Assembly (NCBI RefSeq): GCF_004341105.1
Contig: NZ_SLZK01000007.1
Coordinates: 124,001 to 188,000 of the forward strand
Direction: 5' to 3'
DNA length: 64,000 nucleotides
Source of the DNA: Rhizobium sp. BK418
Lineage (GTDB): Bacteria > Pseudomonadota > Alphaproteobacteria > Rhizobiales > Rhizobiaceae
The first letter of the stretch is position 1, and every line of letters starts with the position of its first letter. Made by a program: the position numbers and the translations under genes. Shown here one piece after another: positions 43,659 to 52,894 of this stretch. The notes below the pieces were generated by a model. The model was not told the origin of the DNA, made no database searches, and saw only the letters and a list, made by a program, of their open reading frames with translations.

Positions 43659-45512
43659 ATGAGACATCAGTTTGCACACGCCGATCTTTACCTTTCGGCA
43701 ACGGCTTCCGCTGCAGCAGCGGACCCGGCTCTGGGCGAACTTCCAGGTTGGCGTCTGCAGGACCTCTATCCCTCTGCCACCTCCACTGCCTTCGTTTCCG
43801 ATATGGAAAAAGCCGGCAAGGCCGCGTCTGATTTCGAAAACAAATGGAAAGGCAAGTTGGCCGAAGCCGCCACAAAGAAGGGCGAGGAGGGCATCGGCCA
43901 GGCGCTGAAAGAATATGAGGCCTTGGACGATATCATGGGCCGCCTCGGCTCCTTCGCCGGCCTTACCTATTTCACCGACACGTCCAACCCGGCTAACGGC
44001 AAGCTCTATGGCGACGTCCAGGCGAAATTGACCGACTATTCCGGGCGCCTGCTGTTCTTTGCTCTCGAGCTGAACCGCATTGACGACGCAGTCATCGATG
44101 CCTGCATGGCCAACGATCCGCTGGCCGGCCATTACCGCCCCTGGCTCGTCGATCTGCGCAAGGACAAGCCCTATCAGCTGGAAGACAAGCTGGAGCAGCT
44201 CTTCCTCGAAAAGTCGATGACATCAGCTGCTGCCTTCAATCGCCTCTTCGACGAGACGATGGCCGAACTGCGCTTCGAGGTCGACGGCGAGAAACTGCCG
44301 CTCGAAGTCGCGCTGAACATGCTGCAGGAAAAGGATCCGGAAGTGCGCCGCAAGGCGGCAATGGCGCTGGCCGAAACCTTCAAGACCAATATCCGCATCT
44401 TCACGCTGATCACCAATACCCTTGCCAAGGACAAGGAGATCGCCGACCGGTGGCGCGGCTTCGAAGACATTGCCGACAGCCGCCATCTGGCAAATCGCGT
44501 CGAGCGCGAAGTGGTCGACGCACTCGCCGCAGCCGTCAGGCAAGCCTACCCGCGCCTCTCGCATCGCTATTACAAGATGAAGGCGAAGTGGCTCGGCATG
44601 GAACAGATGAATTTCTGGGATCGCAACGCGCCGCTTCCGGAAACCTCGAGCGCCGTCATCTCCTGGTCTGAAGCCAAGGACACGGTACTGTCCGCCTATG
44701 GCAATTTCGCGCCGGAAATGGCTTCGATCGCCAGGCGTTTCTTCGACGAGCAGTGGATCGACGCTCCCGTCCGCCCAGGAAAGGCGCCTGGCGCGTTTGC
44801 CCATCCGACGGTCCCGTCAGCTCATCCCTATGTGCTCCTCAACTATATGGGCAAGCCGCGCGATGTCATGACGCTTGCCCATGAGCTCGGCCATGGTGTG
44901 CATCAGGTTCTCGCGAGCGCGCAAGGCGCGCTCATGTGCCAGACGCCGCTGACGCTTGCCGAAACCGCTTCTGTCTTTGGCGAGATGCTGACCTTCCGCG
45001 CACTGCTCAACCGGACGACGGACAAGCGCGAACGCAAGGCCATGCTCGCCCAGAAGGTCGAGGACATGATCAACACGGTCGTGCGCCAGATCGCCTTCTA
45101 CGAATTCGAGCGCAAAGTACATACCGCCCGTAAGGCCGGCGAACTGACGGCTGACGACATCGGCGAGCTCTGGCTGTCCGTGCAGTCGGAAAGCCTCGGC
45201 CCGGCGATCAAGATCTCCGAGGGATATGAGACCTTCTGGGCCTATATCCCCCACTTCATCCATTCGCCCTTCTACGTCTACGCCTATGCTTTCGGCGATT
45301 GCCTGGTGAATTCGCTCTATGCCGTCTACCAGAAGGCGGAGGCTGGTTTTCAGGAAAAGTATTTCGAAATGCTGAAGGCTGGCGGCACCAAGCATCATTC
45401 GGAACTGCTGAAGCCCTTCGGCCTCGATGCGACCGATCCTTCTTTCTGGAGCAAGGGCCTGTCGATGATCGAGGGCCTGATCGATGAATTGGAGGCGCTG
45501 GACAAGGCGTAA
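43659..45512 (+). CDS. pepF: Oligoendopeptidase F (M3 family)
   Basis: A 617-residue zinc peptidase. The HExxH motif is His408-Glu409 to His412 in LAHELGHGVHQ, with the third ligand Glu in LTLAETASVFGEM. The N-terminal helical lid begins at LPGWRLQDLYP. It degrades short peptides in the cytosol. ATG with GAGGAA upstream. It is followed by pabB after 27 bases, a placement with no obvious functional link. Confidence 0.95.
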   Translation: MRHQFAHADLYLSATASAAAADPALGELPGWRLQDLYPSATSTAFVSDMEKAGKAASDFENKWKGKLAEAATKKGEEGIGQALKEYEALDDIMGRLGSFAGLTYFTDTSNPANGKLYGDVQAKLTDYSGRLLFFALELNRIDDAVIDACMANDPLAGHYRPWLVDLRKDKPYQLEDKLEQLFLEKSMTSAAAFNRLFDETMAELRFEVDGEKLPLEVALNMLQEKDPEVRRKAAMALAETFKTNIRIFTLITNTLAKDKEIADRWRGFEDIADSRHLANRVEREVVDALAAAVRQAYPRLSHRYYKMKAKWLGMEQMNFWDRNAPLPETSSAVISWSEAKDTVLSAYGNFAPEMASIARRFFDEQWIDAPVRPGKAPGAFAHPTVPSAHPYVLLNYMGKPRDVMTLAHELGHGVHQVLASAQGALMCQTPLTLAETASVFGEMLTFRALLNRTTDKRERKAMLAQKVEDMINTVVRQIAFYEFERKVHTARKAGELTADDIGELWLSVQSESLGPAIKISEGYETFWAYIPHFIHSPFYVYAYAFGDCLVNSLYAVYQKAEAGFQEKYFEMLKAGGTKHHSELLKPFGLDATDPSFWSKGLSMIEGLIDELEALDKA

Positions 45513-45539
45513 GCCGCCGACGCCCTTGCCGGAAAGCCA

Positions 45540-46700
45540 ATGGCAGCGTCCGAACCCTTCATCCTGTTCCGGGACGATACGACCGGCGAAGTCATGCTCT
45601 TCGCCGGCCCGGAAACCACGATTGTCGCCCGCACGCGCGCAGAATTCCTGCCGGCGCTCAAGCGGATGGAGGAGGCGCGAAAGGCAGGCAAGTGGCTTGC
45701 CGGTTACATGGCCTATGGGGCCGGCCATCTTTTCGAAGAAAAACTTGCCGGCTTTGCTGAGGAGAACCGGGAGACGCCGCTTTTGCTGTTCGGCGTCTTT
45801 GATGCGCCACGGCCCGACGATCATCCGCTTGCGAGACCACGGCAGCGCATCGAAAACGAAGAGTTTCTGACCGCCCCGAAGGCTGGCTGGAATTTCCCCA
45901 TATATGAAGAGCGTTTCGAACGCCTGCACCGGCATCTGCGCCTCGGCGATATCTATCAGGCCAATCTGACGATGCCGATCGAAGCGCGCTGGAGCGGCGA
46001 ACCACTCGCCGCCTTCTGGTCGCTGATCGACCGCCAACCGGTCAAATATGGTGCATTCGCCAATCTCGGCGGTCCAATCATTCTCTCCCGTTCGCCGGAA
46101 CTGTTTTTCCGAACTGACAAAAATGGCTGGATCGAAACGCATCCGATGAAGGGCACGGCCAAGCGCGGCACAACTCCGGCCGAAGATGCCGAGATCGTTG
46201 CGGCGATGAAGGCCGATATGAAGACGCAAGCGGAAAACCGTATGATCGTCGATCTGCTGCGCAACGATATCTCGCGCATCACTGAAGTCGGCACGCTCGA
46301 TGTTCCGAAACTTTTCGACGTCGAGACCTACCCGACCGTCCACCAGATGGTGAGCCACGTACAGGCAAAACTCCTGCCTGATTTGAGCATTCGCGACATT
46401 TTCGCCGCCCTTTTTCCTTGCGGCTCGATCACCGGCGCACCGAAGATGCGTGCCATGGAAATCCTGCACGAGCTCGAGGACGGCCCGCGTGATGCCTATT
46501 GTGGCGCGATCGGCATGATCGCGCCCGACGGTGCCATGCGCTTCTCCGTTGCCATCCGCACCATGACCCTCTTCGATGGCGGCAGGGCCGTCTTCAATGT
46601 CGGTGGCGGCATCGTCTTCGATTCAACGGCCGAAGCCGAATATGAGGAATGTCTGCTCAAGGCCCGCTTCGCCGTCGGCGATCAACGGATCGCCCGATGA
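45540..46700 (+). CDS. pabB: Aminodeoxychorismate synthase component I
   Basis: A 386-residue chorismate-binding enzyme, shorter than E. coli PabB because the N-terminal domain is reduced. The active site is complete: KGTAKRG, NRMIVDLLRNDISRI, VHQMVSHVQA and CGSITGAPKMRAMEI. With a glutaminase (PabA, not in the window) it makes 4-amino-4-deoxychorismate for folate. The anthranilate alternative is unlikely given the lyase-like gene that overlaps it by 4 bases. Confidence 0.92.
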   Translation: MAASEPFILFRDDTTGEVMLFAGPETTIVARTRAEFLPALKRMEEARKAGKWLAGYMAYGAGHLFEEKLAGFAEENRETPLLLFGVFDAPRPDDHPLARPRQRIENEEFLTAPKAGWNFPIYEERFERLHRHLRLGDIYQANLTMPIEARWSGEPLAAFWSLIDRQPVKYGAFANLGGPIILSRSPELFFRTDKNGWIETHPMKGTAKRGTTPAEDAEIVAAMKADMKTQAENRMIVDLLRNDISRITEVGTLDVPKLFDVETYPTVHQMVSHVQAKLLPDLSIRDIFAALFPCGSITGAPKMRAMEILHELEDGPRDAYCGAIGMIAPDGAMRFSVAIRTMTLFDGGRAVFNVGGGIVFDSTAEAEYEECLLKARFAVGDQRIAR

Positions 46701-47326
46701 CCGATTTCTCGCTGATTGAAACGCTGCGCTGGCAACCGGATGACGGCTTCATTCGCCTGCGCCTGCATCTCGCCCGTCTTTCCCGCTCCGCCCGCCGCAT
46801 CGGCTTTCCCGAGCCGCTGCACGCGGCTGCCAAATTGAAAGAAGCGGTGAAAGGCAAACACGAACCGCGCCGCGTCAGGCTGACTTTTGACCGTCAGGGT
46901 CATATCGACATCACAACGGCGCCCTTTGTCCCGCTTCCGCCCGACACCGTCTGGACCCTCCGTATCTCGAGCACCCGTCTCGATTCCGCCGACAGACTGC
47001 TACGTATCAAGACCACACGCCGTGGCATCTACGAGGCAGCACGCGCCGAGTTCACGCAGCAGCAGGCGGACGAAGTTATTCTTCTCAACGAGCGGGAAGA
47101 GGTCTGTGAGGGCACGATCACCTCTGTCTTCCTCGATGATGGCTCCGGCACTCTCACGACGCCGCCGATTTCCTGCGGTCTGCTCGCCGGTGTGTTGCGC
47201 ACCGAGCTCATCTGTCAGCGCAAGGCGCGCGTCGGGCGCATCAGGCTCGACGATCTGGAGCAGGGCACGCTTTACGTCGGAAATTCGCTCCGCGGTCTGA
47301 TCCGCGCTACGCTGCAAAAGGATTGA
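46697..47326 (+). CDS. Class IV aminotransferase, probable aminodeoxychorismate lyase
   Basis: A 209-residue fold-type IV PLP protein (MTDFSLIETLRWQPDDGF start). LRIKTTRRGIYEAARAE carries the expected lysine, and LLNEREEVCEGTITSVF is the family motif. It overlaps pabB by 4 bases and therefore most likely acts as PabC, releasing 4-aminobenzoate and pyruvate. It is shorter than enteric PabC (269), so full activity is inferred from context. In other bacteria the same domain is fused to PabB. Confidence 0.82.
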   Translation: MTDFSLIETLRWQPDDGFIRLRLHLARLSRSARRIGFPEPLHAAAKLKEAVKGKHEPRRVRLTFDRQGHIDITTAPFVPLPPDTVWTLRISSTRLDSADRLLRIKTTRRGIYEAARAEFTQQQADEVILLNEREEVCEGTITSVFLDDGSGTLTTPPISCGLLAGVLRTELICQRKARVGRIRLDDLEQGTLYVGNSLRGLIRATLQKD

Positions 47327-47328
47327 TC

Positions 47329-47613
47329 ATGTTTATCCTCTCCCTGACCTATGTGAAGCCGAACGAAGAGGCCGACAAGCACATGGAGCCGCACATGGCC
47401 TGGGTGAAGGAAGGATACGCGAAGGGCTGGTTCCTCGCCTCCGGCCGCAAGGTGCCGCGCACAGGCGGCGTCATTTTCGCCGTCGGCGGCCGCACCGAGA
47501 TTGAGGCCTATGTCGCGGCCGACCCCTTCACCATCCATGGCGTCGCCGAATATGACATTACCGAAGTCGCACTGACAACCGTGACCGAGGGACTGGAATC
47601 CCTCATGCGCTGA
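47329..47613 (+). CDS. YciI-family protein
   Basis: A 94-residue ferredoxin-like protein with MFILSLTYVKPNEEADKHME, HMAWVKEGYAKGWFLASGRK and a C-terminal AVGGRTEIEAYVAADPFTIH, the YCII pattern. The conserved His and Asp (H.EPHMAW; ADPF) are present. The ATG at 47329 has AAAAGGA upstream and lies 2 bases after the preceding stop. Function unknown; a dechlorinase-like activity is known only for distant members. Confidence 0.88.
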   Translation: MFILSLTYVKPNEEADKHMEPHMAWVKEGYAKGWFLASGRKVPRTGGVIFAVGGRTEIEAYVAADPFTIHGVAEYDITEVALTTVTEGLESLMR

Positions 47614-47659
47614 GCCACGAACCACCCGTACTGCTCGTCAGGCTCAAAAAGGAGCGGCG

Positions 47660-48517
47660 ATGAAACTTCCGACCTATACACCCTATGACGGCTCCGCCCG
47701 GCCCTTCACGATAGGCCTGATACCGCTCGATCCCCTCAGATGGATCGAGCCCGACAGCGACCTCGATCGCTATCTTACGGAAAAAGCGCGGCTGGCGAAC
47801 GAACGCCTCGACGATATCTTCGTCGCAGAGGAGGCAACGGAAGACGCCCAGCAGGAGGCATACGATCTTCTCCTTACGCATATCGCCGAGCAGCACCCGG
47901 CGATGTACCGGCAGAACGCCTCAGATCTGCCCCCACTTTTCAAGGCCGGTTCGCTCATTCAAGACGATCTCGTCCTCATGCGCCGCAAGGCCGATGGCTG
48001 GCATCTCGTTGCTGCCCATGTCGCCTTTCCCTCTTCGTGGTCGCTACGCGAGAAATTCAGTCGCCCGATGCATGAGATCCATGCCGACGTACCGGGCTTC
48101 AGCGAAGGTACGCGCAACGCCGCGCTCATTACGCGCATCTTCGATAATCTCCAGGTTGCCAAGCCGGTCGAGCGGCTGAACTGGTCCCTCAACACCACAG
48201 CCGATCTCTTCCTCCCCATCTCAAAACATCGGCGGGCACCTTGTGCCGAAGCCTTCACACTTCAAGAGCGTTTCGTCCGCGTCGAGCGCCAGACGCTCCG
48301 CAAGCTCCCCGTGTCAGGCGATATCCTTTTCACCATCCGCATCTACATCGACCCGGTTGCTGCTCTTGCCAGGCATCCGCGGGCGGCAGAGATTGCCGCA
48401 CGTTTCGCCGACCAGCTGGAAGCGCTCGATGAACGGCAGACCGCATATAAGGGCCTGACGTTGCAAAGAGACGAGCTCGCGCAGAAATTGCGGGCGTTAT
48501 GCAGTGCCGATATTTGA
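47660..48517 (+). CDS. DUF3445 / HODM alpha-subunit-like heme protein
   Basis: A 285-residue protein of the DUF3445 family, whose characterised relative is the alpha subunit of heme-dependent oxidative N-demethylase. Visible motifs: FTIGLIPLDPLRWIEPDSDL, VQDDLVLMRRK-like (IQDDLVLMRRKADGWHLVAA), PMHEIHADVPGF and NTTADLFLP with RVERQTLRKLPVSGDILFTI. ATG with AAGGAGC. It lacks neighbouring beta/gamma subunit genes, so it may work alone or with distant partners. It lies 46 bases after yciI. Confidence 0.8.
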   Translation: MKLPTYTPYDGSARPFTIGLIPLDPLRWIEPDSDLDRYLTEKARLANERLDDIFVAEEATEDAQQEAYDLLLTHIAEQHPAMYRQNASDLPPLFKAGSLIQDDLVLMRRKADGWHLVAAHVAFPSSWSLREKFSRPMHEIHADVPGFSEGTRNAALITRIFDNLQVAKPVERLNWSLNTTADLFLPISKHRRAPCAEAFTLQERFVRVERQTLRKLPVSGDILFTIRIYIDPVAALARHPRAAEIAARFADQLEALDERQTAYKGLTLQRDELAQKLRALCSADI

Positions 48518-48647
48518 CCTTTGCAGGGAACGCTCTTTATTGTGACGCCATTTTGTGATTAGAGCCGGTCACTTCACGAGCTTCGCAGCATTTTCACATG
48601 AATTCCTTAGGCTAAAGGCCTTCGTTCCCTTCCAGCAGGAGAAAAGA

Positions 48648-50093
48648 ATGACGGAACAGAACTATCCGGTATATGGCGAAATTACCGGTCCGATCGTTAT
48701 GATCGGCTTTGGCTCCATCGGCCGTGGCACGCTGCCCCTGATCGAGCGCCACTTCAAGTTCGACAAGAGCCGGATGGTCGTCATCGACCCGCGCACGGAC
48801 GATGCCCACATTCTGGAAAAGCACGGTGTCAAGCACATTCAGGCATACGTGACGAAGGATAACTACAAGGAACTGCTGAAGCCGCTGCTGACGGAAGGCG
48901 AAGGCCAGGGCTTCTGCGTCAACCTCTCGGTCGACACCTCGTCGCTCGATATCATCAAGCTCTGCCGCAAGCTTGACGTGCTCTACATCGACACCGTCGT
49001 CGAGCCCTGGCTGGGCTTTTACTTCGACAAAAACATGAAGAACGAGGAACGCACCAACTATGCGCTGCGCGAAACCGTTCGCAAGGAGAAGGCTAAAAAC
49101 CCCGGCGGCACGACTGCCGTTTCCACTTGCGGCGCAAATCCGGGCATGGTGTCCTGGTTCGTCAAGCAGGCACTGCTCAACCTCGCCCGGGACATGGGTC
49201 TGAAGTTTGACGAGCCGGGCCAGGACGATCGCGAAGAATGGGCAAAGCTCATGAAGAAGGTCGGCGTCAAGGGCATCCACATCGCTGAACGCGATACGCA
49301 GCGCACCATCCACCCGAAGCCGCTCAACGTCTTCTGGAACACCTGGTCCGTTGAAGGCTTCATCTCCGAAGGCCTGCAGCCGGCCGAACTCGGTTGGGGC
49401 ACTCATGAAAACTGGATGCCGAAGAACGCCAAGAAGCACAAAAAGGGCTCCAAGGCCGCTATCTTCCTGGAGCAGCCCGGCGCCAACACCCGCGTACGCA
49501 CCTGGTGCCCGACGCCCGGCCCGCAATACGGTTTCCTCGTTACCCACAACGAATCGATCTCGATCGCCGACTTCTTTTCGGTAAAGGACAAGGACGGCGA
49601 CGTCACCTACCGTCCGACCTGCCACTATGCCTACCATCCGGCAAACGACGCGGTCCTGTCGCTGCATGAGATGTTCGGCAACGGCGGCAGAGCACAGCCG
49701 GTCCTCCACGTTCTCGATGAGAACGAATTGGTCGACGGCGTCGACGAGCTCGGCGTACTTCTCTACGGCCATGACAAGAATGCCTACTGGTACGGTTCGC
49801 GCCTGTCGCTGGAAGAAACCCGCCGCATCGCCCCCTACCAGAATGCAACCGGCCTGCAAGTGACATCTGCCGTTCTGGCCGGCATGGTCTGGGCACTTGA
49901 AAACCCGAAGGCCGGCATCGTCGAAGCCGACGAAATGGATTACAAGCGCTGCCTCGAAGTGCAGCTCCAGTATCTCGGTCCGGTCGAAGGTCACTACACC
50001 GACTGGACTCCGCTCGACGGTCGCCCGGGCCTGTTCCCGGAAGACATCGACACCAAGGATCCTTGGCAGTTCAAGAACATCCTCGTTCGCTAA
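48648..50093 (+). CDS. hss: Homospermidine synthase
   Basis: A 481-residue NAD-dependent enzyme that makes sym-homospermidine from two putrescines or from spermidine and putrescine. It begins TEQNYPVYGEITGPIVMIGF, with the GFGSIGRGTLPLIERHF dinucleotide motif, CVNLSVDTSS and the VEPWLGFYFDKN segment; length agrees with bacterial HSS. The ATG at 48648 has CAGGAGAAA upstream. Homospermidine is a major polyamine of rhizobia. It is a single gene with its own terminator. Confidence 0.95.
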   Translation: MTEQNYPVYGEITGPIVMIGFGSIGRGTLPLIERHFKFDKSRMVVIDPRTDDAHILEKHGVKHIQAYVTKDNYKELLKPLLTEGEGQGFCVNLSVDTSSLDIIKLCRKLDVLYIDTVVEPWLGFYFDKNMKNEERTNYALRETVRKEKAKNPGGTTAVSTCGANPGMVSWFVKQALLNLARDMGLKFDEPGQDDREEWAKLMKKVGVKGIHIAERDTQRTIHPKPLNVFWNTWSVEGFISEGLQPAELGWGTHENWMPKNAKKHKKGSKAAIFLEQPGANTRVRTWCPTPGPQYGFLVTHNESISIADFFSVKDKDGDVTYRPTCHYAYHPANDAVLSLHEMFGNGGRAQPVLHVLDENELVDGVDELGVLLYGHDKNAYWYGSRLSLEETRRIAPYQNATGLQVTSAVLAGMVWALENPKAGIVEADEMDYKRCLEVQLQYLGPVEGHYTDWTPLDGRPGLFPEDIDTKDPWQFKNILVR

Positions 50094-50114
50094 GCTCTGC
50101 TGCAATGTTTGGAA

Positions 50115-50141
50115 GATGCCCGCTGCAAGGCGGGCATTTTT
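50115..50141 (+). terminator. Intrinsic terminator of hss
   Basis: GATGCCCGC (50115-50123) pairs with GCGGGCAT (50130-50137) and is followed by TTTTT. Confidence 0.88.
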
Positions 50142-50264
50142 GTAACGCCTGCTGTCTAAATGCCGGACGCCTCTGCCGAAGGCTTGCCTTCGTGGAAGGC
50201 CCGCGCCATGTTTTGCGCGAAGTTCGCGAATAGTTTCCGCTCCGAATTCGCCGGGAGAAGCCTT

Positions 50265-50633
50265 ATGAAAATCAGAACTGGTCTCGTTCTTGCGGTTGCA
50301 TCGGCAGCTCTTGCCGCCTGCGTTTCCTCCGGTCCGCGGCCCCTCCCTGTTGCATCAGCACCCGCCCCGGCCGGTGTCGAGGGAACCTGGGCTGATCCGA
50401 ACGGTATCGTCTCCACATTCCAGGGCGGTACCTTCACGACGCGTACGACCGACAGCAACCAGCTTCTGGCCTCCGGCACCTATATCAAAACGTCGCCGAC
50501 GCTGGTCGAAATCAACATGACCTCGCTGGTTCGCAACACCCAGTCGAAAGTCAATTGCGCTCTCGTCAGCACGAGCCAGCTGAACTGCACGTCGGATGCG
50601 GGGGCACAGTTCACCTTGACGCGTCGCAGCTAA
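50265..50633 (+). CDS. omp10: Omp10-type outer-membrane lipoprotein
   Basis: A 122-residue lipoprotein. The signal peptide ends in the lipobox LAAC (Cys at residue 18). The mature part, AGVEGTWADPNGIVSTFQGG, RTTDSNQLLASG, NMTSLVRNTQSKVNCAL and QLNCTSDAGAQFTLTRR, matches what I recall of Brucella Omp10 closely. In Brucella this lipoprotein contributes to envelope properties and virulence; the role here is unknown. The ATG at 50265 has GGGAGAAG upstream. Confidence 0.85.
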   Translation: MKIRTGLVLAVASAALAACVSSGPRPLPVASAPAPAGVEGTWADPNGIVSTFQGGTFTTRTTDSNQLLASGTYIKTSPTLVEINMTSLVRNTQSKVNCALVSTSQLNCTSDAGAQFTLTRRS

Positions 50634-50833
50634 TCCGCTTCTTCGACGTTGAGCGCCGCTGCCAGCTTTTTTGCCGGCAGCCCCTTGGAAAGCGACGCCA
50701 TCTCCACAGCTTCTCTCTTGCGGTTGGGCCACCAAGGTGGAAACATCCGCGCGCCGGCATCGTCAATGACGATCCACGTGAGGGATGGGCAGGATCAGGG
50801 GAAAGGATCTTGTCCCTAATTAGGAGAACAGGG

Positions 50834-52768
50834 ATGGCGAAGTCTTTCAGCTTCGGTCTTTTGACCGCGTCTATTCTGGCGCTGAGCACAGGGGCCGCAT
50901 TTGCGGATTACGAACTCAATATTCTTCATATCAACGATTTCCACTCGCGCATCGAATCGATCAACAAGTTCGATTCCACGTGCTCTGCGGAGGAAGAAGG
51001 CAAGAACGAGTGTTTTGGGGGTGCTGCGCGCCTGAAGACCGCCATCGACCAGCGCCGCCAAGCTTTGACTGGCAAGAACACGCTGCTGCTTAATGCCGGC
51101 GACAATTTCCAGGGTTCGCTTTTCTACACGACCTACAAGGGCGCAGCCGAAGCCGAAATGCTGAACCTCATGAAGTTCGATGCCATGACCGTCGGCAATC
51201 ATGAATTCGACGACAGCGAGGACGGGCTCGCAACCTTCCTCGACAAGGTCCAGTTCCCCGTCGTCACCGCCAATGTCAAGGCAAGTGCTGCTTCCAAGAT
51301 CGGCGACCGCGTGAAGCCATCTCTCGTGCTCGACGTCGCCGGTCAGAAGATCGGCATCGTCGGCGCCGTCACCAACGATACGCCGGAGCTTTCCTCTCCC
51401 GGCCCGAATGTAACGATTGCCGACGACGTCCAGAGCATTACGGCAGAAGTCCAGAAACTTAAGGGCGAAGGCGTCAACAAGATCATTGCGTTGACCCATG
51501 TTGGCTACCCGCGCGACCTTGCGATGATCGCCAAGATCCCCGACGTCGACGTGGTCGTCGGCGGTCACTCGCACAGCCTGCTCTCGAACACCGATCCGAA
51601 GGCGGAAGGTCCTTACCCGACGATGGTCGACAATCCCGGCGGCTACAAGGTGCCGGTGGTACAGGCAGCCTCCTACAGCAAATATCTCGGCGATCTCGTC
51701 GTCAATTTCGATGACAACGGCGTCGTCAAGGAGGCGAAAGGCGATCCAATCCTGATCGATTCTTCCTTCATGCCGGATCAGGCTGTCGCCGCGCGCATTG
51801 TCGAGCTGGCAAAGCCGATCGAAGACCTGCGCAAGAAGGTAATCGGCTCTTCCGAGGGACCGATCGAGGGTGATCGCAAGGTCTGCCGCGTCAAGGAATG
51901 CTCGATGGGCAATCTGGTGGCCGACGCCATGCTCGACCGCACCAAAAACCAGGGTGTGACCATCGCCATCCAAAACGGCGGCGGCCTGCGCGCCTCCATC
52001 GACGGCGGCGACGTCACCCAGGGCGAAGTCATCACCGTGCTGCCCTTCCAGAACACGCTTGCAACCTTCCAGCTGACCGGCGCCGATATCGTCAAGGCGC
52101 TGGAAAACGGCGTCAGCCAGATCGACCAGGGCGCCGGTCGCTTCCCACAGGTCGCCGGCCTGAAATTCTCCTTCGACCAGTCGAAACCGGCCGGCAGCCG
52201 CATCAGCGATGTGCAGGTCAAGGACGGCGACACTTTCGTTCCGATCGACAATGCCAAGACCTATAGCGTCGCCACCAACAACTTCATGCGCGCCGGCGGC
52301 GATGGCTATGTCGCCTTCAAGAACGGCCAGAATGCCTATGATTACGGTCCGGACTTGGCCGACGTGACAGCCGAATATATCGCTGCGCATTCGCCGTATA
52401 AGCCCTATACGGACGGTCGCATCACGGAATTGGCGCAGGCCGCACCTGCGCCGTCCACCGAGCCGGCTCCCGCAACGCCTGCACCGGGTCCTTCCACCGA
52501 ACCGGCCCCCGCGGCGCCAGCCCCGGCACCCGCGACGCCGGCAGAACCGGCGCCTGCCGCCCCTGCCCCGGCGACAGAGCCTGCTCCGGCAGCGTCCGCA
52601 CCATCGACGCCTTCGACCCACGTCATCGTTGCCGGTGATACCTTCTGGGATCTCGCCAAAACCTTCTATGGCGACGGCGCGCAATGGCGCAGATTGTCTG
52701 AGGCAAACGGCAGCCCGAACCCGCGCCATCTGCGGATCGGCGAGAAAATTCAGGTTCCCGCCAAGTAA
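50834..52768 (+). CDS. 5'-nucleotidase/metallophosphatase with C-terminal LysM domain
   Basis: A 644-residue exported enzyme. After the signal peptide (cleavage near AFA, residue 24) comes the UshA-like metallophosphatase domain with INDFHSR, LNAGDNFQG and VGNHEFDD metal motifs, then the 5'-nucleotidase C-terminal domain (QNGGGLRASIDGGDVTQGEV). Residues about 537-595 are a Pro/Ala/Thr-Glu repeat spacer, and 596-644 form a LysM domain (IVAGDTFWDLAKTFYGDG). LysM would hold this nucleotide-scavenging enzyme on peptidoglycan. ATG follows AGGAGAACAGGG. Confidence 0.93.
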   Translation: MAKSFSFGLLTASILALSTGAAFADYELNILHINDFHSRIESINKFDSTCSAEEEGKNECFGGAARLKTAIDQRRQALTGKNTLLLNAGDNFQGSLFYTTYKGAAEAEMLNLMKFDAMTVGNHEFDDSEDGLATFLDKVQFPVVTANVKASAASKIGDRVKPSLVLDVAGQKIGIVGAVTNDTPELSSPGPNVTIADDVQSITAEVQKLKGEGVNKIIALTHVGYPRDLAMIAKIPDVDVVVGGHSHSLLSNTDPKAEGPYPTMVDNPGGYKVPVVQAASYSKYLGDLVVNFDDNGVVKEAKGDPILIDSSFMPDQAVAARIVELAKPIEDLRKKVIGSSEGPIEGDRKVCRVKECSMGNLVADAMLDRTKNQGVTIAIQNGGGLRASIDGGDVTQGEVITVLPFQNTLATFQLTGADIVKALENGVSQIDQGAGRFPQVAGLKFSFDQSKPAGSRISDVQVKDGDTFVPIDNAKTYSVATNNFMRAGGDGYVAFKNGQNAYDYGPDLADVTAEYIAAHSPYKPYTDGRITELAQAAPAPSTEPAPATPAPGPSTEPAPAAPAPAPATPAEPAPAAPAPATEPAPAASAPSTPSTHVIVAGDTFWDLAKTFYGDGAQWRRLSEANGSPNPRHLRIGEKIQVPAK

Positions 52769-52790
52769 GACGATTTGTCCCGACCATGAG

Positions 52791-52822
52791 AGCCGGTCCG
52801 GGGTTCCCCGGGCCGGCTTTTC
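52791..52822 (+). terminator. Intrinsic terminator of the 5'-nucleotidase gene
   Basis: A 13-bp stem, 52791-52803 with 52806-52818 (one G-U pair), with a 2-base gap at the apex, followed by TTTCTTCTT. Confidence 0.85.
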
Positions 52823-52894
52823 TTCTTATAGGGTGAACCGTGATCGGCCGGCTGCGTATGAGCGGGCGACACACGAAAGCGCGTTGGGGCCAGA

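Noticed and set aside
44817..46469. Minus-strand frame (550 codons) across the pepF-pabB junction
   Set aside because: It spans two confidently identified plus-strand genes and shows no motif.
48612..50105. Long open frame on the minus strand (497 codons) opposite homospermidine synthase
   Set aside because: It mirrors the GC-rich codon pattern of hss; its translation has no recognisable domain and the plus-strand gene is unmistakable.
50816..52729. Long minus-strand frame (637 codons) opposite the 5'-nucleotidase
   Set aside because: Shadow frame of the codon-biased plus-strand gene; Arg/Gly-rich composition with no family resemblance.
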